From assembly GCA_016929065.1 (NCBI GenBank), contig JAFGJO010000066.1, positions 1-55,345 of the forward strand: a stretch of DNA of 55,345 nt. Reading direction: 5' to 3'. Shown here piece by piece: positions 19,242-26,747 of this stretch; positions within the stretch are counted from its first letter, which is position 1, and every line of letters starts with the position of its first letter. A program made the position numbers and the translations under genes. A model generated the notes under the pieces. It searched no databases. It was given only the letters and a program-made list of their open reading frames with translations, and was not told the DNA's origin. Source of the stretch: Spirochaetales bacterium. GTDB lineage: Bacteria; Spirochaetota; Spirochaetia; SZUA-6; RPPD01.

Positions 19242-19952
19242 ATGAATGACAAACCGGATTCATTTAAACGTCCTCCCAAAAAATACCAGCCGAAGGGGCT
19301 TGCAATCCTTTATGAGGACCGTGATATTCTTGTTGTCAATAAATCAAGCGGTCTGCTGACTATCGCAACCAGCAGGGAAAAGGAACACACGGCTTATTTT
19401 CTTCTTAATGAATATGTAAAGAAAGGCAATTCGAAATCGCACAGCAGGATATTTATTGTACACCGCCTCGACAGGGATACTTCCGGTGTGATTATTTTCG
19501 CGAAGAGTGAACAGGCGAAACGGTTTTTGCAGGAAAAATGGGATAACGTCAAAAAAAAATATTTTGCAATAATCCATGGCAGTCTTTCGCAAAAAGAGGG
19601 AGTAATTACTTCGTATCTTGCCGAGAACAGCATTCATAAAATGTATTCAGTGGATGATCCGGCGCGGGGAAAGCTTGCAAAAACCGGGTATAAAATTATC
19701 CGCGAATCAAAACAATACAGTCTGGTTGAAATAGATTTGTTCACTGGCAGAAAAAACCAGATCCGTGTTCATTTTGCCGATAAAGGATGTCCGGTTGTCG
19801 GGGACAAACTATACGGGGTAAAAGAGAAGGGTATCGGGCGGCTGGCACTCCATGCAGCATCGCTGACCATCTACCATCCGTTTTCAAACAAAGAAATGAC
19901 CTTTGAAGCAAAAATTCCGCCGGTGTTTACATCACTGCTGAACAGGAAATAA
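19242..19952 (+). CDS. RluA-family pseudouridine synthase
   Basis: The 236-residue enzyme isomerises uridine in rRNA or tRNA. The catalytic motif HRLDRDTSG (catalytic Asp77) is intact. Later family motifs are GRKNQIRVHFADKGCPVVGDKLYG and RLALHAASLTIYHPF. There is no N-terminal S4 domain, so it is the short RluA-type form. A decayed second copy of its C-terminal part lies about 1.3 kb downstream (21162-21290). The target site cannot be assigned. Confidence 0.9.
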   Translation: MNDKPDSFKRPPKKYQPKGLAILYEDRDILVVNKSSGLLTIATSREKEHTAYFLLNEYVKKGNSKSHSRIFIVHRLDRDTSGVIIFAKSEQAKRFLQEKWDNVKKKYFAIIHGSLSQKEGVITSYLAENSIHKMYSVDDPARGKLAKTGYKIIRESKQYSLVEIDLFTGRKNQIRVHFADKGCPVVGDKLYGVKEKGIGRLALHAASLTIYHPFSNKEMTFEAKIPPVFTSLLNRK

Positions 19953-19985
19953 TATTTGTGAGCCTTGTGATTTGTGTATGATACG

Positions 19986-20204
19986 TCATCCGGTTTTTTT
20001 ACGATTCTTTTTTTCTTTCTTTTCCTGCCGCTTCCGTTCTTCCTCTTTTGCTCTCAGCTTGAGCCTGAATTCTTTTCGTTTGTCCATTTTATATTTGAAT
20101 ATGGTTGCGTTTTTCATTCTGATAAAACAGTTGATATGTTCTATTTCATCCGTATGATTTTTTATCAGATTGAATAATTCATTGATTTCTTCCTGTAATG
20201 CCAT
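19986..20204 (-). CDS. Small charged coiled-coil protein, 72 residues
   Basis: The protein is almost entirely helical and highly charged: MALQEEINELFNLIKNH is followed by a Lys/Arg/Glu-rich tail (RAKEEERKRQEKKEKKNRKK). The ATG at 20204 has an AAGGAG 6 nt upstream, and an ATG 21 nt earlier lacks this. It begins 11 nt after the acyltransferase stop, so they form an operon. The function is unknown. Confidence 0.55.
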   Translation of the reverse strand: MALQEEINELFNLIKNHTDEIEHINCFIRMKNATIFKYKMDKRKEFRLKLRAKEEERKRQEKKEKKNRKKTG

Positions 20205-20215
20205 GACGAACTCCT

Positions 20216-20893
20216 TCAGCTCCAAAATTTGTTGTTTTTTATATCCATAATAAGAAACTCTATATTACTTTTTATTTGATTTGTTACCTGGTTGATATTT
20301 TCCTTTGTCAAACCGTTTTTCTCAATTTCCGGGAAACGCAACGGCTCACCGATATTTGCATAAAATTTGCCGGTAAGTACAGTTAAAGTTTTGTGTTCAA
20401 TTTCTCCTATTTTTATATTTCTGCTCTTTTCTTTTACATAGCGCCGGGGAGAAATAATGCCGATCGGAATAATCGGGACCGGATTTGACAAATAGATGCG
20501 TGCCAGTCCGGAGAAAAAGGAATTTAATTGTGTTTGATCATTCAGGACTCCTTCGGGGAAAATATAAATTGATTCGTTGTTTTTCAAATAGTTTATTGCG
20601 GTGGGGATGACTGTTGTTCTTTTTTCCGGCATTGCGTTGATCTGTTTCCCCAGCCTGAGCATGTATTTGAAAAAAGGGAGCGAAAAACCCGGCCCGATGA
20701 TCATATGGATGGGGTCATCCATAATGGTAATCATGTAAAACGGATCGGTGGAAGAAAAATGATTGGAGCAAAATATCTTTGGCCCCGGCGGAATATTTTC
20801 TTTTCCCCACACTTTAAACTCAAGAAACGTAGAGAGGTATATTTTTATGGTCTTTTTTATAAAGGTATATACACTCCTGTTCAACCAATGCAT
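20216..20893 (-). CDS. 1-acyl-glycerol-3-phosphate acyltransferase-like protein (PlsC family)
   Basis: The 225-residue protein carries the acyltransferase HX4D motif at His45-Asp50 (NHFSSTDP) and the phosphate-binding IFPEG motif. Such enzymes acylate lysophosphatidate or related lysolipids at the membrane. A short hydrophobic N-terminal stretch may mediate membrane contact. The small coiled-coil gene follows it, and a possible small membrane protein frame ends 1 nt before its ATG. Its length is close to the minimal PlsC domain. Confidence 0.85.
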   Translation of the reverse strand: MHWLNRSVYTFIKKTIKIYLSTFLEFKVWGKENIPPGPKIFCSNHFSSTDPFYMITIMDDPIHMIIGPGFSLPFFKYMLRLGKQINAMPEKRTTVIPTAINYLKNNESIYIFPEGVLNDQTQLNSFFSGLARIYLSNPVPIIPIGIISPRRYVKEKSRNIKIGEIEHKTLTVLTGKFYANIGEPLRFPEIEKNGLTKENINQVTNQIKSNIEFLIMDIKNNKFWS

Positions 20894-20894
20894 T

Positions 20895-21011
20895 TTACGA
20901 TTTTCCCTTCATGTAGATTGTATAGGATATGATTATTACAGCATAATCAATAACAACTGTTATGAACAGCAAAAATATTCCCGGAAGCACAACGCGGATA
21001 TTAACTGGACG
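20895..21011 (-). CDS. Possible small single-span membrane protein
   Basis: A frame of about 38 codons from an ATG at 21011 encodes a basic start (MRPVNIR), one hydrophobic span (VLPGIFLLFITVVIDYAVII) and a short tail. It ends 1 nt before the acyltransferase ATG, and its last codons contain an AAGGGAAAA that may serve as that gene's ribosome-binding site. An alternative TTG start at 21077 would lengthen it. There is no strong Shine-Dalgarno of its own, so it could be a remnant. Confidence 0.25.
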   Translation of the reverse strand, partial: RPVNIRVVLPGIFLLFITVVIDYAVIIISYTIYMKGKS

Positions 21012-21161
21012 CATGCCTGTCTCAAAGTAAACCGGAAGATACCAGTGAACAATCCTCCGAAAATTATAAATAAACAAACAGATACCGGTTGTGGAATAAT
21101 ACAGGAAACCGGGAAAACAGATTCAGGGGGTGCCTGTGGAAAAAAGGATACGCCGGGGAAT

Positions 21162-21290
21162 ACTTGGATACGCGTCCATTTCGCGGAAAAGTGGTATCCG
21201 GTTGCCGGTGATACTGTTGATGTGCAAAAAAAAGAGGGGCTAAGCCGTCTGGCTCTTCATGCGGTTTCGTTGTCTATTATCCATATTTTT
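21162..21290 (+). pseudogene. Decayed C-terminal fragment of an RluA-type pseudouridine synthase
   Basis: The translation IRVHFAEKWYPVAGD ... RLALHAVSLSIIHIF parallels IRVHFADKGCPVVGD ... RLALHAASLTIYHPF of the intact gene at 19242. The catalytic N-terminal half is absent; upstream sequence in this frame is antisense to the acyltransferase operon. It is best read as the remains of a paralogue or local duplication. Confidence 0.65.
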
Positions 21291-21424
21291 TTTATCAGGA
21301 ATATATTGAAAAACAGGAATATATTGAGTAGTTTGAATATGAAAACCATTATCAATTAGAAAGAGGATGTTTTTTTCCGCTCGTGGTGTATCGATGGAAG
21401 ATCGCGGTCTAAAGGAGAGATTGT

Positions 21425-22081
21425 ATGGCAATAACAAAGCCGTTCGAGGAGCATACCAGGCAGTATGAACAATGGTTCGAAAAAAATGAATTTGCCTACC
21501 AGTCTGAACTCGCGGCAGTACGCATGCTGCTGCCGAAAGAGGGAACTGGTATTGAAATCGGTGTCGGTTCCGGTCGCTTCGCTGTTCCGCTCGGTATCCG
21601 CCGCGGAATCGAACCTGCTGCAAACATGCGGGCGATAGCCGAGCATCGGGGGGTGCTGGTGGATAACGGGAGCGCTGAATGCCTGCCGTATGCCGATGCG
21701 AATTACGATTTTGTTCTTCTGGTAACAACAATATGTTTTCTGGATGATTTGGATGCGGCGTTTCGGGAAATATACCGGGTGCTTTCGCCTGCCGGTTGTG
21801 TTGTTATCGGTTTTGTTGATAAAGAAAGCAGTCTCGGCAGATTGTACGAGAAATACCGGGAAAACAGTGTGTTTTATCGCCATGCGACATTTTATTCTGT
21901 TGATGAGGTGACCGAACATCTGGAAAGAAATTCATTCGGGGGATGCGAATACAATCAGACTGTTTTCACTATGCCTGATATGATGCATGCAGTCGAACCG
22001 GTAAAACAGGGATACGGTGAAGGATCGTTTGTGGTTATCAGGGCAAGAAAGAAAGGAGCTGTACGCGACCATGAATTATGA
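21425..22081 (+). CDS. Class I SAM-dependent methyltransferase
   Basis: The 218-residue protein has the Methyltransf_11 pattern: motif I GIEIGVGSGRFAVPLG, then NGSAECLPYADANYDFVLLVTTICFLDD (motifs II-III) and EIYRVLSPAGCVVIGFVD. A small molecule is the likely acceptor, but the substrate is not predictable. GGAGAG lies upstream of the ATG. The last codons overlap the J-domain gene by 11 nt, so the two are co-translated. Confidence 0.85.
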   Translation: MAITKPFEEHTRQYEQWFEKNEFAYQSELAAVRMLLPKEGTGIEIGVGSGRFAVPLGIRRGIEPAANMRAIAEHRGVLVDNGSAECLPYADANYDFVLLVTTICFLDDLDAAFREIYRVLSPAGCVVIGFVDKESSLGRLYEKYRENSVFYRHATFYSVDEVTEHLERNSFGGCEYNQTVFTMPDMMHAVEPVKQGYGEGSFVVIRARKKGAVRDHEL

Positions 22082-22370
22082 TGATATCATGAAAGCCAAA
22101 GAGCTTTTTGGGCTGAAGGACACGGAAACGGTGAAGGAATTGCAACGAAAAATCAACAAGCGGATCAGGGAATGGCATCCGGATGTCAGTGAAAAAAACG
22201 AAGCGGACAGCAAGGAAAAAAGTATTGTGCTGTTGCAGGCAAAAAAAGTACTCATGGACTACATGGATGCATACAAGATATCATTTGAAAAAAAAGAAGT
22301 GGAGAAATATCTGTCACCAGGAGAGCGGTGGATGAGCCAGTTCGGAAACGATCATATCTGGGGTGCCTGA
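22071..22370 (+). CDS. Short J-domain protein
   Basis: The 99-residue protein is essentially a single J-like domain, with the HPD motif at residues 36-38 (REWHPDVSEKN) between two helices. J domains stimulate Hsp70/DnaK ATPase. There is no Gly/Phe region, zinc finger or C-terminal substrate domain, so it is a type III co-chaperone or a degenerate relative. It overlaps the methyltransferase end, with AAAGGAG about 13 nt upstream. The coupling suggests a common role that is not known. Confidence 0.7.
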   Translation: MNYDDIMKAKELFGLKDTETVKELQRKINKRIREWHPDVSEKNEADSKEKSIVLLQAKKVLMDYMDAYKISFEKKEVEKYLSPGERWMSQFGNDHIWGA

Positions 22371-22397
22371 CAATTAATTTTTGCTGAAAGAGGACCA

Positions 22398-22596
22398 ATG
22401 AAAACATATCTTGAATGTATCCCCTGTATTTTTAATCAGGCAATTGAGGCCTGCAGTATTACCGGATGCGATGATAAAACAAAAAAGCAATACGCTTGCG
22501 ATGGGGGCATATCCGCAGTTGAAAGATGCAGTCGCCCGAATTGAAACCGCAGAAATAGCAGAAAGAATAAAGACCGCCGTGCGTGATAAAACATGA
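22398..22596 (+). pseudogene. DUF89/ARMT1-family gene remnant
   Basis: The frame starting at 22398 reads MKTYLECIPCIFNQAIEACS, the hallmark N-terminus of DUF89 metal-dependent phosphatases, but stops after 48 codons. In another frame (about 22465-22594) QKSNTLAMGAYPQLKDAV resembles a later internal DUF89 segment. The intervening domain and most of the C-terminus are missing. An internal deletion plus a frameshift explains this. The AGAGGA ribosome-binding site is still visible. Confidence 0.6.
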
Positions 22597-22713
22597 ACAG
22601 ATATTGCCCCTGCCGGCCGAATAACATATCCGCTGTATTATCTGTTGCAGCCCCCTGCGGGTAATTCCATTCCTTGACCTAATGGGCAAAACCGAATTAT
22701 CATTCATTCAGGC

Positions 22714-23466
22714 ATGAAAAAAGAATTTGTGATTAAAAATAAGCGTGTGCTGATAACCGGCGGGGCAAAGCGCCTTGGCGCGGCGTGTGCCAGGGATCTT
22801 GCGTCGAAGGGTGCGCATATTGTTCTTCACTATAACACCTCCAAAGAGCCCGCATTAAAGCTTGCAGAAGAACTGAAAGAAAACGGCATAACAGTACATT
22901 GTATCCAGACAGATCTTACCAATCCGGGACAGGCAGAAAAACTTGTAGACAAGGTAAACGGTCTTGCCGGTCCAATTGATATCCTGCTCAATAATGCTTC
23001 AATATATCCGGCCTCAACAATACAAAAAATGAGCCACCTGGAATTGTTTGCGAATATCAATGTCAACGCATTTTCCCCGCTCTGCCTTTCGCGGGCATTT
23101 GCCGCGCAGACCAACGACGGGGTCATTATCAATTTTCTTGATACCCGGATTGTCGAATACGACAAACTTCATGCGGCATATCACTTGAGTAAAAGGATGC
23201 TCGCAGCACTCACCCGTATGTGTGCGCTTGAGTTTGCCCCTGCTGTACGGGTAAACGGGATAGCCCCGGGACTCATTTTACCCCCCGAGGGAAAGGATGA
23301 GTCATATTTTGAACAGTATTATGACCGCATCCCTTTGCACGCACACGGCAGTCTTGAGGACATTACCCGTACAATAGTGTTTTTCATTGAAAGCACATTT
23401 ATTACCGGTGAAATTGTGTTTGTCGACGGCGGTGCATTCATGAAAGGAAACACCTATGGCTTTTGA
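22714..23466 (+). CDS. Pteridine-reductase-like short-chain dehydrogenase (FolM/PTR1 type)
   Basis: The 250-residue SDR has a TGGAKRLG cofactor motif (15-22; the basic KR fits NADPH) and NNAS at 93-96. The catalytic set is Asp143-Tyr156-Lys160. An Asp where most SDRs have Ser, 13 residues before the Tyr, is characteristic of pteridine reductase PTR1 and FolM. Substrates would be dihydrofolate, dihydrobiopterin or dihydromonapterin. It overlaps the FolB/FolX-like gene by 11 nt, which supports a pterin role. The Shine-Dalgarno sequence is weak. Confidence 0.8.
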   Translation: MKKEFVIKNKRVLITGGAKRLGAACARDLASKGAHIVLHYNTSKEPALKLAEELKENGITVHCIQTDLTNPGQAEKLVDKVNGLAGPIDILLNNASIYPASTIQKMSHLELFANINVNAFSPLCLSRAFAAQTNDGVIINFLDTRIVEYDKLHAAYHLSKRMLAALTRMCALEFAPAVRVNGIAPGLILPPEGKDESYFEQYYDRIPLHAHGSLEDITRTIVFFIESTFITGEIVFVDGGAFMKGNTYGF

Positions 23467-23830
23467 ACAAAAAAATCAGGATGAAATATTTGTCCGCGAC
23501 ATTCTGGTCCGGTGTGTTGTGGGAATCCGGCCCGAGGAGCGGGAGAAAAAGCAGGATGTTCTGATCAATCTTTCCCTGTTTGGAGATTTCACAAAAGCCG
23601 CAAAAAGCGATGATATTGCAGATACCATTGATTATTCATCACTTAAAAAAAAGATTATCAGTTTTACCGAGAACTCGTCATATAATCTTGTCGAAACCCT
23701 TGCAGAAGAAATTGCAAAAATTTGTCTGTCAGATGTCAAAGTGGCAAAAGTCGGGGTGTGGGTGGAAAAACCGACTGCGCTCCGGTTTGCAAAGACGGTT
23801 GGAGTTCATATCGTGAGACAGCAGAACTGA
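23456..23830 (+). CDS. folB: Dihydroneopterin aldolase/epimerase family protein
   Basis: The 124-residue protein has the FolB/FolX fold: IFVRDILVRCVVGIRPEEREKKQ, IDYSSLKKKI, SYNLVETLAEEIA and a VGVWVEKPTAL strand. FolB converts dihydroneopterin to 6-hydroxymethyldihydropterin in folate synthesis. FolX epimerises dihydroneopterin triphosphate. The choice is open: coupling to a FolM-like reductase recalls the E. coli FolX-FolM tetrahydromonapterin branch. The gene converges on lpd with 17 bp between the stops. Confidence 0.8.
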   Translation: MAFEQKNQDEIFVRDILVRCVVGIRPEEREKKQDVLINLSLFGDFTKAAKSDDIADTIDYSSLKKKIISFTENSSYNLVETLAEEIAKICLSDVKVAKVGVWVEKPTALRFAKTVGVHIVRQQN

Positions 23831-23847
23831 TGCGGGAGAAAAGCCCG

Positions 23848-25275
23848 CTATTCCCTTTTTGGTTTGAACACATGTGTTGCTGTCCCGTAGAATATCTCTG
23901 CCGCTTCCATAAATGTCTCCGAGAGTGTCGGATGCGGATGAATGGTGAGGGCGACATCTCGGGCGGTCGCCGACATTTCAATGGCCAAAGCCATTTCGGA
24001 TATCAGCTCTCCTGCATTGATGCCGACAATCTCGGCACCTAAAATCCGCTCTGTTTCAGGATCGATCACAAGTTTTGTAATCCCGTCTTTCCGTGAATGG
24101 GTGAGGGCGCGGCCGCTTGCCGCCCAGGGAAAACGGGTGACCGTGACCGGTTTATTCTGCTTTTTTGCCAGTTCCTCGGTGAGGCCGCACCAGGCGATCT
24201 CGGGATCGGTATATTCAACAGCCGGGATGACCGCGGGTTCAAAGAAAACTTTTTTCCCGGCAATCACCTCGGCAGCGACTTTCCCTTCATGGGAGGCCTT
24301 GTGCGCCAAAAGCACTCCGCCGACACAGTCGCCGATCGCAAAGATTGCCGGTTCGGCAGTACGCTTTTGCGAATCGGTTTCGATAAACCCCTGTTTGTCC
24401 ATCACAACTTTTGTTTTTTCAAGGCCGAGTTCCGCGGTGTTCGGGATTCTTCCAATGGAAACAATAATGCGGTCGAATTTACTTTCAATAACGGGGTGAT
24501 CGGGATTATTCATGTCGGTGAGTTTGACCTGGACATGATCTTTCTTTTCCTCTGCCTCGACTTTTGTATTGAGCAGAATGTTTTCCAAAAGCCCCTCAAT
24601 CGCTTTGGAAAATACCCGCACGATATCACGGTCTGCCTGCGGGAGAATCGCGGGAAGCATTTCGGCGACTGTGACTTTTGATCCCAGCCGGGAATAAATG
24701 GTTGCCATTTCCATGCCGATGAATCCCGCGCCGACCACCAAAAGTTTCCCGGGGATGTCGGAAAGTTCCAGCGCCTGTGTTGAATCCATGACGCGCTTTG
24801 AGAACGGAAGCCCGGGAATGGGGCGGGGACGTGTACCGGTCGCGATGACAGCATGTTCAAAGGCCAATGTCTTGGTGGTTTCATTCTCTTTTTTTATCAG
24901 CAGGGTTTTGTTGTCAACAAAGTGGGCAGTTCCCTGTATGAAGTTCACCTTGCGCATTTTCATCAGCTGGCCCACGCCGTTTGTCAGGTCGTTGACCACA
25001 TCGTTTTTCCATCCGCGCAGTTTGTCCAGGTCAATGCCGGGAGCTCCGAACGACACGCCGAATTCTTTTGCTGCTTCTGCTTCGCGGATCACCATTGCAC
25101 TGTGCAGGAGCGCCTTGGTGGGGATGCATCCCCGGTACAGACACACTCCTCCGGGATTCAAAGCCGGGTCGATAAGCGTTACTGCCAGTCCCATATCCGC
25201 GGCCTGAAATGCCGCGGCATATCCGCCGGGGCCGGCACCGATTACTGCCAGTTGTGTTGCGGATGAATTACTCAT
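23848..25275 (-). CDS. lpdA: Dihydrolipoyl dehydrogenase (pyruvate dehydrogenase E3)
   Basis: The 475-residue flavoprotein reoxidises dihydrolipoamide on E2 using NAD. It has the FAD motif GAGPGG (13-18), the redox-active disulfide Cys45-x4-Cys50 (GGVCLYRGCIPTKAL), a second nucleotide-binding GAGFIGME and the C-terminal HPHPTLSE motif with the His-Glu pair. It overlaps the E2 gene by 8 nt, with GGGAGG before its ATG, so it belongs to the lplA-aceE-aceF-lpd strand group. The sequence has no lipoyl domain fused at the N-terminus. Confidence 0.95.
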   Translation of the reverse strand: MSNSSATQLAVIGAGPGGYAAAFQAADMGLAVTLIDPALNPGGVCLYRGCIPTKALLHSAMVIREAEAAKEFGVSFGAPGIDLDKLRGWKNDVVNDLTNGVGQLMKMRKVNFIQGTAHFVDNKTLLIKKENETTKTLAFEHAVIATGTRPRPIPGLPFSKRVMDSTQALELSDIPGKLLVVGAGFIGMEMATIYSRLGSKVTVAEMLPAILPQADRDIVRVFSKAIEGLLENILLNTKVEAEEKKDHVQVKLTDMNNPDHPVIESKFDRIIVSIGRIPNTAELGLEKTKVVMDKQGFIETDSQKRTAEPAIFAIGDCVGGVLLAHKASHEGKVAAEVIAGKKVFFEPAVIPAVEYTDPEIAWCGLTEELAKKQNKPVTVTRFPWAASGRALTHSRKDGITKLVIDPETERILGAEIVGINAGELISEMALAIEMSATARDVALTIHPHPTLSETFMEAAEIFYGTATHVFKPKRE

Positions 25276-26626
25276 TGCTTCCTCCCGATAACAAGGCTGA
25301 AAACGGATCTTCTATGGTTTTTACGATCCAGTCCAGAAACCGAATGCCGTCTGCTCCGTCGATGAGCCGGTGGTCATAGGATAAACTGACCGGGAGCATT
25401 GTGCAAGGAACAAATTTCTTGTTTTCAAATACCGGCACAACACGGCTGCGTGATACTCCCAGGATGGCAACCTGCGGCCAGTAGACGATCGGGGTAAATT
25501 GTGTCCCGCCGATTCCGCCGAGGTTGGATATGGTAAAGGTCCCGCCTTCGAGTTCATCGGGTTTGATTTTCTTTTCACGGGTTCGTGAAGCTATTTCCTG
25601 AATTTCAGTCGATATCTCAAGAATACTTTTTTTATCGGCATCACGGACTACCGGCACCAGAAGACCACGGTCGGTATCAACGGCTATTCCAATGTTGACA
25701 TACTCTTTGAAAATGATTTCCCGGTTTTCCAGATCAACCGATGCGTTAAACTGCGGATATTTTCGCAGGGCAAGTGCGCAGAGTTTTGCAAGGATCGCCG
25801 TAACAGTAAGTTTGCCGCCGGCTTTTTCAACCTGATTTGCATGTTTTGATATAAAGTTTTCCATCAGGGAGAGATTTGCTTCATGGAACTGTGTTACTTG
25901 TGGTACGTTTCGCCATGAGGACGACAGGCCCTCGGCGGTGATTGTCCGCACCTTTGACATTGGCGCCCTGCGGACAGTGCCCCAGCGGGAGAAATCGGGC
26001 AGTACAGGTCCGGCAGCTATTGCCGGTACAATTCCTGCGGATTTTTCGGAAAGAATTTGTTTCGCCATTTTCTTGACATCATCGATGGAGATGCGTCCTG
26101 CCGGGCCGGAACCGGTTTTTTCCGAGAGATCCAGTCCAATTTCCCGCGCAAATCTTCGTACAGACGGTGAAGCGGGGATTACTGCACTGACAGCTTCCGG
26201 AGGTTTGGGAGTAAATGACTGCGATTTGTCCGGTGGTTTGGGCATTGATTGGATACTCCCGGCAATCATTTCTTTTTTTTCTTTCTGTTGTTCTTTTATA
26301 ACTGTAGTATCTTTTTTATCTGTTTCTGTTGTATGCTTGAATATTGTTGTTTGTTCAGATTTCTCCGCGATCTCTAAGGTTTCAGCACTCTCTGTCTCGA
26401 TGATGCACAAGACACCGCCCACATTAATCGTATCGCCAATTTTCACAGAGATATCGGTCACGGTTCCATCAATGGGTGAGGGGATTTCCATCGCCGCTTT
26501 CTCGGTTTCCACTTCTATTAATGACTGATCTTTTTTTATTGTATCTCCCACAGCAATGAGCACTGCCAGCACTTCGCCGGAGGTAATGTTTTCTGCAATT
26601 TCCGGCAATACTACTTCCTTTTTCAT
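25268..26626 (-). CDS. aceF: Dihydrolipoamide acetyltransferase (pyruvate dehydrogenase E2)
   Basis: The 452-residue protein has one N-terminal lipoyl domain with lipoylated Lys43 in VETEKAAMEI. A linker rich in Lys/Glu/Pro follows, then a peripheral-subunit-binding domain (SPSVRRFAREIGLDL, about 145-180) and a C-terminal catalytic acetyltransferase domain with DHRLIDGADG. Only one lipoyl domain is present, against three in E. coli. The ATG at 26626 is preferred because GGAGG lies directly before it. E1 lies 121 bp upstream and E3 overlaps downstream. Confidence 0.93.
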   Translation of the reverse strand: MKKEVVLPEIAENITSGEVLAVLIAVGDTIKKDQSLIEVETEKAAMEIPSPIDGTVTDISVKIGDTINVGGVLCIIETESAETLEIAEKSEQTTIFKHTTETDKKDTTVIKEQQKEKKEMIAGSIQSMPKPPDKSQSFTPKPPEAVSAVIPASPSVRRFAREIGLDLSEKTGSGPAGRISIDDVKKMAKQILSEKSAGIVPAIAAGPVLPDFSRWGTVRRAPMSKVRTITAEGLSSSWRNVPQVTQFHEANLSLMENFISKHANQVEKAGGKLTVTAILAKLCALALRKYPQFNASVDLENREIIFKEYVNIGIAVDTDRGLLVPVVRDADKKSILEISTEIQEIASRTREKKIKPDELEGGTFTISNLGGIGGTQFTPIVYWPQVAILGVSRSRVVPVFENKKFVPCTMLPVSLSYDHRLIDGADGIRFLDWIVKTIEDPFSALLSGGSNE

Positions 26627-26747
26627 ACTCCCTCCAAGGATACCATCCAATTTAATTCTGTTTTTTTCAGCTCTTTCAAACTGTATTCATAAAAATCATT
26701 TCCAAATCTTTCCTGTTTTCATGGCTTCCTTATGTTTATTCCTTTCC

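Noticed and set aside
20763-21359. A 198-codon plus-strand frame opposite the acyltransferase
   Set aside because: Its first part is antisense to plsC; only the RluA-like tail is meaningful, and that is reported as a pseudogene.
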